A stretch of DNA of 64,000 bases from positions 3,782,001 to 3,846,000 of the forward strand of contig NZ_JAFBCN010000001.1 of the NCBI RefSeq assembly GCF_016907755.1, read 5' to 3'. The position numbers were made by a program, and so were the translations under genes. This DNA is from Cellulosimicrobium cellulans. GTDB lineage: Bacteria; Actinomycetota; Actinomycetes; Actinomycetales; Cellulomonadaceae. Shown one piece after another: positions 1 through 9,010 of this stretch. The notes under the pieces are model-generated. The model was not told the DNA's origin. It saw nothing but the letters and a program-made list of their open reading frames with translations, and did not search any database. Position 1 is the first letter of the stretch. Every line of letters starts with the position of its first letter.

Positions 1-1332
1 GTCGAGCGGCAGGCGCAGGTCGATCGCGGCCTCGGCCTGGACCGAGCCCTTCGGGTGGCCGGCGGGGGCCGACGCGAGCGTCGACGACGCCTTGAGGCCC
101 TCGCCCTCGCCCGCGACGACGACGCGCCCGTTGCCCGCGCCCACCGTGTTGTCCCCGGCGAGCGCCGGGCCCCAGCCGAGGTGCTTGCCGGAGAAGGTCT
201 TGGCGCCCGACGCGAAGTCGCTCACGGACCCGTTGATCGCCCACGCGGGCTGGCCCGCGCGGGTGTCGGTGATCGTCACCTTCGGCAGCACGCCGCTCGC
301 GACGAACGAGCCGTCGCGCACGGTCGCGGTGCCGAGGCTCACGGCCGGGGTGCCCCCCTCGATCGTCCAGACGAACTCGCCCGGCTCCTCGGGCTCGTCG
401 ACCTCGGGCACGGTCACGTCGATCGGCACGTCGCCCTCGCCCGGCTCCCCGGGCTCGCCCGGACCACCCGGGTCGACGGGGCCGGCGTCGACCGTGTAGG
501 TGACGTCGATCGGCAGGGCCGGCTTGAGGTCCTGCATGCCGCCGCAGCCGGTCGAGTAGAAGTGCGGGCGGACGCTGCCCGGCAGGGTGGTGACGAACTC
601 GGGCGCCCAGGAGCCCCACCAGCCCGTCGCGGTGCCCGACGCGACGCAGTTGCGCGTCTGCGGCGAGCTGTCGGCGGGGTCGACCTCGATGCCCTGGAAG
701 TCGGGCGTGATGCGGACCGTGTCGGCATCGACGACGTCGACCGAGCCCGGGGAGAACGTCACGAGGTCGAGGCGTCCGTAGCTCTGCTCGTCGACGGGGT
801 TGCCGGACATGTCGATCCCCGCGCCGAGCGTGAACTCTGCGCTGAAGGACCCGGAGCCGTCCGCCTCGACGACGAGCTGCGGGTTCGCGTAGATCTCGTC
901 GGGCGCGCCGAACTGGGCCGGGTAGGCGTTGACCGTGTAGCTGCCGGACCAGGCGAGCGCGAGCTCGTGCGTGTCCGCGTCGTAGGTCCCGGAGCCCTCG
1001 GTGAACTTCACGGCGTTGGGGGTCTTGCCCGCGTGCTCGGCCGGGAAGGACGTTGCCGGGACGGGGTCGACGACGTACTCCGACTGCGTCCCGCCGGAGA
1101 CGCTCCCGACGAGCTGGGCGGCGTCGCCCGTGAGGTCCTTGTACGTCCAGGGCCCGAAGATGCCCTTCTGCGCGTAGCCGTTGAGGCCCCACACGAAGGA
1201 GGCCCCCTCGACCGTCTGCTCGGCCGCCTGCGCGGGCGCGGCGACCCAGACCGTGCCGAGGCCGATCGCGGCGACGGCGGCGCCGGCGACCAGCCGGTGC
1301 GTGGGTCGCGTCCGGTGTCTGTGCGTGTGCAT
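1..1332 (-). CDS. htaA: HtaA-domain heme-binding surface protein (C-terminus cut by window edge)
   Basis: Secreted protein likely to capture heme at the cell surface and pass it to the Hmu ABC transporter. The first 444 residues are visible; the 3' end lies outside the window. ATG at 1332 is preceded by AGAGGA. Residues 1-36 form a Sec signal peptide ending in AQA. An HtaA domain starts near residue 40 with FVWGLNGYAQKGIFGPW and runs to about 230. A Pro/Gly/Glu linker near 285-315 leads to a second beta-rich domain opening with FVWTIEGG. It lies downstream of the hmu operon but is separated from it by a hairpin at 1451-1485, so it may have its own promoter. The family call is firm; heme binding itself is inferred. 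Confidence 0.85.
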   Translation of the reverse strand, partial: MHTHRHRTRPTHRLVAGAAVAAIGLGTVWVAAPAQAAEQTVEGASFVWGLNGYAQKGIFGPWTYKDLTGDAAQLVGSVSGGTQSEYVVDPVPATSFPAEHAGKTPNAVKFTEGSGTYDADTHELALAWSGSYTVNAYPAQFGAPDEIYANPQLVVEADGSGSFSAEFTLGAGIDMSGNPVDEQSYGRLDLVTFSPGSVDVVDADTVRITPDFQGIEVDPADSSPQTRNCVASGTATGWWGSWAPEFVTTLPGSVRPHFYSTGCGGMQDLKPALPIDVTYTVDAGPVDPGGPGEPGEPGEGDVPIDVTVPEVDEPEEPGEFVWTIEGGTPAVSLGTATVRDGSFVASGVLPKVTITDTRAGQPAWAINGSVSDFASGAKTFSGKHLGWGPALAGDNTVGAGNGRVVVAGEGEGLKASSTLASAPAGHPKGSVQAEAAIDLRLPLD

Positions 1333-1370
1333 GATGTCCTCTCGTGCCGGCGGTGCCGGCTCCTGTGCTC

Positions 1371-1396
1371 CGTGAGTGGTGCTCTCGTGAGTGGTG
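1371..1396. repeat. 11-bp direct repeat upstream of htaA
   Basis: CGTGAGTGGTG occurs at 1371-1381 and again at 1386-1396, 15 bp apart start to start, in the upstream region of the HtaA gene at 1332. It could be a regulator site or a small duplication. No function can be assigned. Confidence 0.4.
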
Positions 1397-1450
1397 GGTG
1401 CGCGCGCTGCCCGCGTGCGCGATGCCGGGCGAACCGGCGCGACCGCCCTG

Positions 1451-1485
1451 CCGTCGGGTCCGGGTGCCAGCCCGGGGCCCGACGG
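1451..1485 (-). terminator. Hairpin terminator after the hmu operon
   Basis: The 8-bp arms CCGTCGGG (1451-1458) and CCCGACGG (1478-1485) pair perfectly, with an inner CGGG/CCCG stem. The hairpin lies just past the stop codon at 1498 and separates the operon from the HtaA gene at 1332. No T-tract is visible, as in most hairpins of this genome. Confidence 0.6.
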
Positions 1486-1497
1486 CGGGGCGGACCT

Positions 1498-2883
1498 CTA
1501 TCCCCGGAAGGGCAGGACGAGCCAGCCCTTCCGGAACCCGACGACCGTGCCCGCGGAGGCGAGCAGCAGCCCGGTGGTCATGAGCGCGAGCCGTTGTGAC
1601 GGGTCGCGCAGGGCGTCCGCGAGGTCGGGGACGAGCCCGGTGCGCGCGGCGCCGATCGTGGCGGCGGGGGTCGCGAGGAACGCGACGGGCGCCGCCGTGT
1701 CCGTCGGGGGTCCGAGCGAGGACGTCGCCCGAGAGGCAGCCGCCCCGCTCCCCGCCCCCGCTCCGGGCCCGGTGCGGACGCCCGGGGGCGTGAGCACGGG
1801 GTTGGACACCGTCCCCGCCGGCGGCGTCGCCTCGCCGCCCGGCTGCTGCGGGACGGGTGCGTCGGCGTCGTAGCTCACGTACAGCGGCGCCGCGACCTTC
1901 GCCCAGTCACGCTGACCGCCCGAGGTGTACCAGTACGCGGCCTGCCCCGTCCGCACCTGGAACTGCACGAAGCTCGTGGGGAAGGCACCCCAGTGGGCGG
2001 CGTTCTCGCTCGTCCGCGCCGTCTGCCGGACGGTGAGCCCGGTCGCGGCGGTCGTAACGCCGAGGTAGCGCGGCACGGCGCGGAAGCCCACGCGGTCGCC
2101 CAGCAGGACCTTCTCGAGGTCCGCGAGCACGACCTGCGTCGCGGGTAGGCGCTCCCAGCGGGTCATGTCCTCCATGGACGTGCCGAACCCGCCCGCGGTC
2201 GCGGTGAGCTCGCCCGTCCCGTCCGCCCGGACGGTGAGCACCGGGTCGCTGGCCCACCAGTAGGTCAGGCCGCCGTAGAAGACGGTCGTGAACGTGCCCT
2301 TCCACCGGATCGTCGCGGTCCCGGCCTCGGGGTCCACGGTCCCGGCACCGCCGTCCACGACGACCTGCCCCCCGGTGCTGAGGTTGTTCGCGAGCGACAC
2401 CTGCTGCCCGTCGGGCGCCTGGCACCGCGTCGCGAAGGTCGCGGTGCGCTCCGCGCCCGACGCGTCGGCCCGCACGACGCGCACGTCGCCCTCGCTCGCG
2501 CGGTAGAAGCCGTGGGCCTCGGTCCAGACCTTGCCGCCGTGCGTGTCGCCGTCGGTCCCGGGCACGCCCGCCATGAGGAAGTTGCAGCCGCCGAAGAACG
2601 CGGCGCTGCCCGCCTCGTGGTTGAGGCCCCACCGGAGCTGGGCGTCGGACACGGTGAACGGCCCGCCGGCCGCGTCCAGCGTCGGGACCGTGACCGTGAC
2701 CGGCAGCCCCGCCGAGTCCGGCCGGCCGTCGTCGTCGATGCCCAGCCCCGCACCGAGGCCCCCGCCCGTCGCGGTCGCGGCGGTCGCCCCGGGCCCGACC
2801 GGGCCCGCGAGCGCCACCAGACCGAGCCCCGCGAGCGCCGCGACCCGGGCGCCCCAGCGCCGCGCGCGCGTCCTGGCGCTCAT
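1498..2883 (-). CDS. HtaA-like membrane-anchored heme-uptake protein
   Basis: A 461-residue exported protein, probably another heme-binding surface component. Residues 1-36 look like a signal peptide. An HtaA-like region follows, with LRWGLNHE near residue 83 and aromatic-rich strands such as TYWWAS. After a Pro/Gly/Ala-rich spacer there is a C-terminal membrane span at about 433-452 and a short basic tail (RKGWLVLPFRG), so it is anchored in the membrane with the bulk outside. ATG at 2883 overlaps the previous stop as ATGA, so it is translationally coupled. It is the last gene of the hmuTUV operon. HtaA similarity is clear at the N-terminal motif and weaker later. Confidence 0.75.
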   Translation of the reverse strand: MSARTRARRWGARVAALAGLGLVALAGPVGPGATAATATGGGLGAGLGIDDDGRPDSAGLPVTVTVPTLDAAGGPFTVSDAQLRWGLNHEAGSAAFFGGCNFLMAGVPGTDGDTHGGKVWTEAHGFYRASEGDVRVVRADASGAERTATFATRCQAPDGQQVSLANNLSTGGQVVVDGGAGTVDPEAGTATIRWKGTFTTVFYGGLTYWWASDPVLTVRADGTGELTATAGGFGTSMEDMTRWERLPATQVVLADLEKVLLGDRVGFRAVPRYLGVTTAATGLTVRQTARTSENAAHWGAFPTSFVQFQVRTGQAAYWYTSGGQRDWAKVAAPLYVSYDADAPVPQQPGGEATPPAGTVSNPVLTPPGVRTGPGAGAGSGAAASRATSSLGPPTDTAAPVAFLATPAATIGAARTGLVPDLADALRDPSQRLALMTTGLLLASAGTVVGFRKGWLVLPFRG

Positions 2884-4277
2884 GCGTGCCGCCCCACGGG
2901 CTCACCCTGCGGGACGACCACGGGCGGCAGGCTCTGGGTCGGCGCGTCGTCGTGCAGGTCGACGCGCGGGCCGTCGTGCCAGCCGTCGTGCCCTGCCGGG
3001 ACCGACGGTGCCACCGTCACGTTCCCGGGTCCGACGTCCGCCGTCGACTCCCGCGCGTCCCCGGAGCCGCCGGCCGTCGCCTCGTCCGCGCGGGCCGCAC
3101 GCCGCCGGCGACGCGCGGAGACGAACGACGAGACGAGCACGAGGAGCAGCACGAGCGCCGCCACGCCGACGGCGATCTCGGCCGCGGAGTAGCCCCGCCC
3201 GGCGCTCACGGCGGCCTCGGCCGCGGCCTCCTCCGCGGCGACCGCGGCGGGGTCCTTGCGGACCGTGATCTCAACCTCGGGCGCGAGGCCCGACCCGGCG
3301 CCCGTCAGGCGGAGCACGTGCGTCCCGACCCGCAGGTCCGCGGGCAGCTCGAGCAGGCCGGCGACCTCGCCCTGGTTCCCCGCGGTGAGCGGACCGACGG
3401 CGAGCACGCCGTCGTCGAGGACCGCCACGACCTGCTCGCCCGGCTGGAAGCCCTGCGCCACGAAGCTCAGCGCGCGGCCCGCGACGGCGGTCGCCTGGTC
3501 GACGCCGATCGTCGCCGTGCCGGCCGCGGCGGCCGGCGCGGGTGCGGCCTCGCCCGACCCGTCCTGCGCCGCGACCGCCTGGTCGGCGGCGCCGGAGGTC
3601 GCGCCCGACGTCGTACCACCGCCCCCGCCCGCCGGGGCGTCGGTGAACGCGACCGGCGTGAACGTCTCGTTGTTGGCGTTCGGCACGCCGTGCGCGCCGA
3701 TCGTGATGACCCCGCACTGCACCTCGCGGCAGTCGACGGTCACGGCGTTCCCGCTGCGGTCGAGCGCCTGGAACGTCGGTCCCGGGACGACGAGCTGCGT
3801 CGACCACGTCCCGTCGGCGGCGACCACGCCACCGTTCGCGGCGTACTCCGTGTCCGAGCCCGGGAACGCGACGAACCGCTGGAAGCCCTGGTTGTCGGCC
3901 TGCTCCGAGTCGGGCACGTACCGGTAGTCCGCACCGGTGCTGCCGCCGCGGCTCGGGGCCCACGACCCGCCCGCGGGGTCGGACACCCAGCCGAAGAAGA
4001 CGTACACCCCGCCGAACGCCCCCTGGATCGACTGGAACCCGGAGCCGCTGAGCGTGAGCGTCGTCGCGTACGTCGCGTCGGCCTCGGCACGGCCCTGGTC
4101 GTTCGTCACGGTCACGCGCGCCGCGGCGTGCGCGGGAGCGGCACCGACGACCGTCCCGACGAGGGCGGCGGACGCGGTCACGAGGAGAGCGAGCAGCGCG
4201 GAGAGCGCGCTCCGTGCGCCGGGACGCCGACGGGCGCGGGCCGGGAGGTGCGTGGGCAGGATCGTCGGGGTGGTCAT
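2880..4277 (-). CDS. Exported membrane-anchored protein of unknown function in the heme operon
   Basis: 465 residues. ATG at 4277 overlaps the hmuV stop as ATGA; a longer open frame upstream is an artefact. Residues 1-52 form a long signal peptide ending AHAA. The outer part has a beta-rich domain starting ARVTVTNDQGRAEADATY, with GFQSIQGAFGGVYVFFGWVSD, then a Gly/Ser/Ala linker and an Ig-like domain (about 270-345, VAGRALSFVAQGFQPGEQVV). A membrane span at about 362-385 is followed by an Arg-rich stop-transfer segment and a tail of about 75 residues that is His- and Asp-rich (GHDGWHDGPRVDLHDD). It is not HtaA by eye. Its place between hmuV and an HtaA-like gene suggests a role in heme handling, but function is unknown. 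Confidence 0.7.
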   Translation of the reverse strand: MTTPTILPTHLPARARRRPGARSALSALLALLVTASAALVGTVVGAAPAHAAARVTVTNDQGRAEADATYATTLTLSGSGFQSIQGAFGGVYVFFGWVSDPAGGSWAPSRGGSTGADYRYVPDSEQADNQGFQRFVAFPGSDTEYAANGGVVAADGTWSTQLVVPGPTFQALDRSGNAVTVDCREVQCGVITIGAHGVPNANNETFTPVAFTDAPAGGGGGTTSGATSGAADQAVAAQDGSGEAAPAPAAAAGTATIGVDQATAVAGRALSFVAQGFQPGEQVVAVLDDGVLAVGPLTAGNQGEVAGLLELPADLRVGTHVLRLTGAGSGLAPEVEITVRKDPAAVAAEEAAAEAAVSAGRGYSAAEIAVGVAALVLLLVLVSSFVSARRRRRAARADEATAGGSGDARESTADVGPGNVTVAPSVPAGHDGWHDGPRVDLHDDAPTQSLPPVVVPQGEPVGRHA

Positions 4278-5095
4278 GGGAGGGACGGCTCCGGGGTCGG
4301 CAGGGTGGCGGTGCGTGCCGGGAGCACGAGCAGCTCGCCGGTCTCGGGGTGGCGCAGCGTGCGCACGGGATGGCGGTAGACGCGGGTCAGGAGGTCGTCG
4401 GAGAGCACGTCGTCGGGCGCGCCGACGCCGGCGACCCGGCCGCCGTCGAGCACGACGACGCGGTCCGCCCACGCGGCGGCGAGGGAGAGGTCGTGCAGCA
4501 CGACGACGACGGCGTCGCCCGCCCGGGCGCGCTCACGGGCCTGCGCGAGGACGTGCTCCTGGTGCCGGATGTCGAGCGCGGCGGTCGGCTCGTCGAGCAG
4601 CAGGAGCCGCGGCTCCTGGGCGAGGACGCGCGCGAACGACGCGCGCGCTTTCTCCCCGCCCGACAGGCTCGGGAACCGGCGGGCCGCGAGGTGCAGGACG
4701 TCGGCGGTGACGTGCGCGCGCGCCACGGCCTCGTCGTCGTGCTCCTCGCGCGCGGTGCCGCGCCACGGGGCGCGGCCCATGCGGACGACGTCGACGACGC
4801 GGAACGGGAAGCTGAGGCGCGTCTCCTGCAGGAGCACCGCGCGGCGTCGGGCGAGCTCGGCGACCCCGACCGCGCCGAGGGGCTCGCCCTCCCACGCGAC
4901 GGTCCCGGTCGTCGGCGCCGTGTCGCCCGCGAGGACGCCCAGCAGGGTCGACTTGCCGGCGCCGTTGGGCCCGACGAGCACGAGCACCTCGCCCGCGAGC
5001 GCGTCGAGGTCGACGTCGGCGAGGATCGTCGCGCCCTCGATCCGCACGCCGACGCCCCGGGCGCTCAGCACGGGCGGGTTCACGGTCGCGGTCAT
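4274..5095 (-). CDS. hmuV: Heme ABC transporter ATP-binding protein
   Basis: 273-residue ATPase that would drive heme or siderophore import through the adjacent FecCD permease. Walker A GPNGAGKST is at 42-50, the ABC signature LSGGE at 144-148 and Walker B LLLLDEP at 164-170. ATG at 5095 overlaps the permease stop as ATGA, and its own stop overlaps the next start the same way, so all are tightly coupled. The HmuV rather than siderophore assignment rests on the HtaA genes downstream. Family certain, substrate likely. Confidence 0.9.
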   Translation of the reverse strand: MTATVNPPVLSARGVGVRIEGATILADVDLDALAGEVLVLVGPNGAGKSTLLGVLAGDTAPTTGTVAWEGEPLGAVGVAELARRRAVLLQETRLSFPFRVVDVVRMGRAPWRGTAREEHDDEAVARAHVTADVLHLAARRFPSLSGGEKARASFARVLAQEPRLLLLDEPTAALDIRHQEHVLAQARERARAGDAVVVVLHDLSLAAAWADRVVVLDGGRVAGVGAPDDVLSDDLLTRVYRHPVRTLRHPETGELLVLPARTATLPTPEPSLP

Positions 5096-6231
5096 GCCCA
5101 GCCCCCCGCCGTGCGGCGCGTGCGGCGCAGGAGCCAGAAGAAGAACGGCCCGCCGACGAGCGCGGTGAGCATGCCGAGCGGCAGGTCCGCGTACGGCACC
5201 GCGGTGCGGGCGACCAGGTCGGCGCCGGTGAGCAGCACCGCGCCGCCGAGCGCGCTCGCGGGGACGAGCACGCGGTGCCCCGGCCCCACGACCATGCGTA
5301 CGAGGTGCGGCACGACGAGCCCGACGAACGCGATGATGCCGCAGAACGCGACCGCCGCGCCCGTGAGCAGCGCGACGGCGACGATGCACACGATCCGCAG
5401 CCGCTCGACGTCGACCCCGAGGTGGCGCGCGGCGCGCTCGCCGAGCGAGAGCAGGTCGAGCCGGCGCGCGAGCACGACGGCCACGCCGATCCCGACGAGC
5501 ACGAGCGGCAGGACGATCGCGACGTACGGCCACCGGGTGCCGTTGAGGCTGCCGAGCTGCCAGAAGACGATCTGCTCGCGCGCCTGCGTGTCGCCGAGGA
5601 ACGTGAGGAACGCCAGGCCCGCGCCGCACACGGCGTTCACCGCGACGCCCGTGAGGACGAGCGTGACGACCTCGGTGCGGCCCTGCGACCGCGCGAGCGC
5701 GTAGACGAGCAGCGTGGTGAGGAGCCCGCCGACGAACGCCGCGACGGCGATGGTCCACGGGCCGAGCACGGTGATGCCGAAGACGATCGTCGAGCACGCG
5801 GCGACCGCCGCCCCCGCGGAGACCCCCACGACGCCCGGCTCGGCGAGCGGGTTGCCGAACACGCCCTGCATGACGGCGCCCGCGGTCGCGAGCGCCGCGC
5901 CCACCGTCATCGCCATGACGACGCGCGGGAACCGGATGGTCCACAGCGCCGCGTCGCCGTTGGGGTGCGACGGCATCGGCCCGACGTCGAGCCCGAGCCG
6001 GTGCAGGACCGACCCGAGCACCTCGAGCGGCGCCACGTGGAGCTGCCCGACCCCGGCGGAGACCAGCCCGAGGACGACGAGCAGGACGGCCAGGGCGACG
6101 AAGAGCGCGGTCACGCGCGCGGGACGGGCCGGCGGCAGCGCGACCGGGCCGTCGAGGTCCCGCAGCGTCGCGACGGCCGCATCGGTGGTGGTGTCGGTTG
6201 TCGCGTCCCGCGGGACGTGGGTCGTCGTCAC
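5092..6231 (-). CDS. hmuU: Heme ABC transporter permease, FecCD family
   Basis: 379-residue polytopic membrane protein of the FecCD/BtuC family with about ten spans after a 40-residue cytoplasmic N-terminus. Family motifs include IRFPRVVMAMTVGAALATAGAVMQGVFGNPLAEPGVVGVSAGA near 103-145 (interrupted here for description) and GIIAFVGLVVPHLVRMVVG. GTG at 6231 overlaps the stop of hmuT as GTGA. It forms the channel of the HmuTUV importer. Confidence 0.9.
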   Translation of the reverse strand: MTTTHVPRDATTDTTTDAAVATLRDLDGPVALPPARPARVTALFVALAVLLVVLGLVSAGVGQLHVAPLEVLGSVLHRLGLDVGPMPSHPNGDAALWTIRFPRVVMAMTVGAALATAGAVMQGVFGNPLAEPGVVGVSAGAAVAACSTIVFGITVLGPWTIAVAAFVGGLLTTLLVYALARSQGRTEVVTLVLTGVAVNAVCGAGLAFLTFLGDTQAREQIVFWQLGSLNGTRWPYVAIVLPLVLVGIGVAVVLARRLDLLSLGERAARHLGVDVERLRIVCIVAVALLTGAAVAFCGIIAFVGLVVPHLVRMVVGPGHRVLVPASALGGAVLLTGADLVARTAVPYADLPLGMLTALVGGPFFFWLLRRTRRTAGGWA

Positions 6232-7388
6232 GAGGCGTCCCCGGGCGTCGGCGCGTAGATCGCGCGGGCGAGGGCGTCGAGCACGCCCGCGGTGTTCGGG
6301 CCGTAGCTGAGGATCTCGGTGTCGGCCATGTCGACGATGCGCCGGTGCTGGCCCGCGGGCGTCTGGGCGATCGCCGGGAGCTGCTCGAGCAGCCCGTCCA
6401 CGCCGTCGACGGACTCGAGGCCCTTCGTCATCATGAGGAGGAGGTCCGGCTGCATCGCGACGAGGCCCTCGTCGTTGACGGGCCGCATCCCGTCCCAGCC
6501 GATCTCGGTCGCGACGTCGACGCCGCCGAGCGCGCTGACCAGCGAGTCCGCGCCCGAGCCGGAGCCGAACAGGTAGTACACCCCGGCCTGGCCGCGCACG
6601 TAGAGGAACGCGATGCGCAGACGGTCCGCCGGGTCCTGCGGGACGAGGGTCGCGATCTCCGCGAGCTTCGCGTCGATCTCGCCCTGCGTGCGCTCCGCGA
6701 GCGCCGCGCCCTCCTCCGGGACGCCCAGCGCGTCGGCGACCTGCTGGATCAGCGTGCCGACGTTGTCCAGGTTCCGGTGGGAGTCCACGACCACGACGGG
6801 GATCCCCGCGTCGCGCATCTGGAGGACCACGTCCCAGGGCCCGAGCGTCGTGTCGGTGATGATCACCGTCGGCGCGAGCTCGAGGATCGCCTCGCCGCTC
6901 AGCTCGTGCCCGTTCGTCGTGACGAGCGGCTCGTCGGCGATCTCCTCGAAGCCCGAGGACAGGTCACGGCCGACGACGTTCTCCCCCAGGCCGAGCTCGA
7001 ACACGACGCGCGACGTCGAGCCGTAGAGGTCGAGCGCGAGGATGCGACTCGTGTCGGTGACGGTGACCTCGGTCCCCTGGGTGTCGGTCACCGTCGCAGG
7101 CAGGGCCGGCTGCGGGTCCAGCGCCACGGGATCGATCGCGGCGTCCGCGAGGACGGCGGTCGACTCCCCGACGTACGAGCGGGGGTCGTCCAGCGCGTCG
7201 AGCTCGGCGAGCGGCGTGGTGTCCACGGCTGCAGTGCCGGCGCCGGTGCCGGCCGCGCCGGTCAGGGAGCACGCGGTCAGGACCGCGAGCAGCGCGCCGA
7301 GGACGACGACCGAGGCGGGACGGGCACCGCGACGGGCGCGTCGTGACGACGGGTCGGTGCGGGGCGGACGGGGAGGGTCCTGAGGCAT
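6228..7388 (-). CDS. hmuT: Heme ABC transporter substrate-binding lipoprotein
   Basis: 386-residue periplasmic-binding-type lipoprotein. The signal has a lipobox LTAC with Cys40. It contains the FecB/TroA-type fold elements SRILALDLYGSTSRVVFELGLGENVVGRD (described in part), LAPTVIITDTTLG and LLLMMTKGLE. The ATG at 7388 was chosen. The longer frame starting at a TTG (7472) would begin inside the DtxR-like operator and the promoter, so it is not believable. First gene of the hmuTUV operon; expected to be repressed when iron is plentiful. Confidence 0.88.
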   Translation of the reverse strand: MPQDPPRPPRTDPSSRRARRGARPASVVVLGALLAVLTACSLTGAAGTGAGTAAVDTTPLAELDALDDPRSYVGESTAVLADAAIDPVALDPQPALPATVTDTQGTEVTVTDTSRILALDLYGSTSRVVFELGLGENVVGRDLSSGFEEIADEPLVTTNGHELSGEAILELAPTVIITDTTLGPWDVVLQMRDAGIPVVVVDSHRNLDNVGTLIQQVADALGVPEEGAALAERTQGEIDAKLAEIATLVPQDPADRLRIAFLYVRGQAGVYYLFGSGSGADSLVSALGGVDVATEIGWDGMRPVNDEGLVAMQPDLLLMMTKGLESVDGVDGLLEQLPAIAQTPAGQHRRIVDMADTEILSYGPNTAGVLDALARAIYAPTPGDAS

Positions 7389-7445
7389 GGGTGCGGTGCT
7401 CCGGTTCGGCGCGCTCCACCGGGGTGCGCACGCGGACGATCTGAG

Positions 7446-7464
7446 TAAGCCGTGCCTTACCTTA
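7446..7464 (-). promoter_or_regulatory. Second, weaker DtxR/IdeR-like box
   Basis: Read on the minus strand, TAAGGTAAGGCACGGCTTA matches 12 of 19 positions of the DtxR/IdeR consensus TTAGGTTAGGCTAACCTAA. It lies one base from the stronger box at 7466-7484 and covers the -10 region, suggesting paired repressor dimers. Confidence 0.5.
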
Positions 7465-7487
7465 TTTAGCAAAGCCTAACCTGACAA
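7459..7487 (-). promoter_or_regulatory. hmuT promoter
   Basis: Minus-strand TTGTCA (7482-7487, -35) is followed after 17 nt by TAAGGT (7459-7464, -10). Both elements overlap the iron boxes. Confidence 0.6.
7466..7484 (-). promoter_or_regulatory. DtxR/IdeR iron box controlling hmuT
   Basis: Minus-strand TCAGGTTAGGCTTTGCTAA matches 15 of 19 positions of the DtxR/IdeR consensus. It sits in the spacer between a -35 and a -10, where a bound Fe-repressor would block RNA polymerase. Confidence 0.75.
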
Positions 7488-7564
7488 GTATCTGACAGTG
7501 CGCCAGAACTGTGGCCCCCGTCACCCCGGGCCATGCCGTCACCGCGCGGTCGGCGCACGCACGA

Positions 7565-7599
7565 CGACGGCCCGTGACCTGGCAGGTCACGGGCCGTCG
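7565..7599 (-). terminator. Terminator after lysA
   Basis: A perfect 16-bp stem (7565-7580 with 7584-7599) closes on a GGC loop, just past the lysA stop. It also faces the hmu promoter region and may insulate the two units. Confidence 0.8.
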
Positions 7600-7621
7600 G
7601 AAGAGGTGTCTTCGGGGCGGG

Positions 7622-9010
7622 TCAGCCCTCGTCGAGCGCGAGGAGGTCGTCGACGGTCTCGCGACGCACGAGCACGCGGCTCGCGCCGTCGTGCACCGCG
7701 ACGACGGGCGGGCGCGTCAGCAGGTTGTAGTTCGACGCCATCGAGCGGCCGTAGGCCCCGGTCGCGGGCACCGCGAGGAGGTCCCCCGCGCGCACGTCGC
7801 CGGGGAGCTGCACCTCGTGGACGACGATGTCGCCGCTCTCGCAGTGCTTGCCGACGACGCGCGCGAGCACGGGCTCCGCGTCCGAGGACCGGCCGACGAT
7901 CTCCGCGTGGTACTGCGCCTCGTAGAGCGCCGGGCGGATGTTGTCGCTCATGCCGCCGTCGACCGACACGTACGTGCGCACGCGGCCGTCGTCGAGCGTC
8001 ACCGGCTTGACCGTGCCCACGGTGTAGAGCGTGAGGCCGGCCGGCCCGACGATCGCGCGGCCGGGCTCGATCGAGAACCGCGGCAGTGGCGTCCCGAGCT
8101 CGGCGGCCACCGCGTCGACGGCGGCGGCGACGTCCTTCGCGACGCGCTCGGGGTCGAGCGCGACCTCGCCGGGGAGGTAGGCGATGCCGTAGCCCCCGCC
8201 GATGTCCACCTCGTCGACGAGCACGCCCGACCGCGCGGCGAGCCGGGCCCGCAGCTCCAGCACCGCGCGCGCGGCGACCTCGAAGCCCGAGGGGTCGAGG
8301 ATCTGTGAGCCGATGTGCGAGTGGATCCCGAGCAGGTGCAGCTCGGGCCGGGCCACGACGTCGAGCAGCGCGACCATGGCCGGGGAGTCGCCGGACGGGC
8401 CGCCCTCCGCGCCGCGGGGCGCCGCGATCGACAGGCCGAACTTCTGGTCCTCGTGCGCGGTCGAGATGTACTCGTGCCCGCCCGCGTGGACGCCCGTCGT
8501 CACGCGCACCATGACGGGCGCGACGACGCCGCGCTCCCCCGCGAGGCGCGCGACGCGCTCGACCTCGACGAGGGAGTCGACGATGATCCGGCCCACGCCC
8601 TCGTCGAGGGCCCGGCCGATCTCGGCGTCGGACTTGTTGTTGCCGTGCAGCCCGATCTCCGGGCCCGGGACGCCCGCGCGCAGCGCGACGGCGAGCTCTC
8701 CCCCGCTCGCCGTGTCGACCCGCAGGCCCTCCTCGCGCGCCCAGCGCGCGACGGCCACCGTGAGCAGGGCCTTGCCCGCGTAGTAGACGTCGACGTCCGA
8801 CCCGACCGCCCGGAACGCCGCCTCGAAGGCCGTGCGGTAGGCGCGGGCGCGTTCCCGGAAGTCTGCCTCGTCGAGCACGTACGCGGGCGTGCCGTGCTCG
8901 GCCGCGAGGTCGTGGACGTCGACGCCCGCGACCTCGACGGCCCCGTCGTCACGCCGGCGCACGCCCCGCGACCACGGCTCGCCGGGGTACCCCGGCAGGC
9001 CCGTGCTCAC
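7622..9010 (-). CDS. lysA: Diaminopimelate decarboxylase
   Basis: 462-residue PLP enzyme converting meso-diaminopimelate to L-lysine, the last step of lysine synthesis. The PLP lysine is K80 in [16 protein letters not shown], the Gly-rich DIGGGYGI and the active-site Cys in GKHCESGD are present. GTG at 9010 overlaps the argS stop as GTGA, so the two are translationally coupled; argS-lysA pairing is common in actinobacteria. Followed by a strong hairpin. Confidence 0.95.
   Translation of the reverse strand: MSTGLPGYPGEPWSRGVRRRDDGAVEVAGVDVHDLAAEHGTPAYVLDEADFRERARAYRTAFEAAFRAVGSDVDVYYAGKALLTVAVARWAREEGLRVDTASGGELAVALRAGVPGPEIGLHGNNKSDAEIGRALDEGVGRIIVDSLVEVERVARLAGERGVVAPVMVRVTTGVHAGGHEYISTAHEDQKFGLSIAAPRGAEGGPSGDSPAMVALLDVVARPELHLLGIHSHIGSQILDPSGFEVAARAVLELRARLAARSGVLVDEVDIGGGYGIAYLPGEVALDPERVAKDVAAAVDAVAAELGTPLPRFSIEPGRAIVGPAGLTLYTVGTVKPVTLDDGRVRTYVSVDGGMSDNIRPALYEAQYHAEIVGRSSDAEPVLARVVGKHCESGDIVVHEVQLPGDVRAGDLLAVPATGAYGRSMASNYNLLTRPPVVAVHDGASRVLVRRETVDDLLALDEG

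Noticed and set aside
55-1599. Long plus-strand open frame opposite the HtaA gene
   Set aside because: Arg/Gly/Ala/Val-rich translation without any domain; the minus frame has a signal peptide and HtaA motifs. Antisense shadow in high-GC DNA.
7389-7472. Upstream TTG start for hmuT
   Set aside because: It would lie within the iron box and promoter; the ATG at 7388 gives a normal lipoprotein signal.
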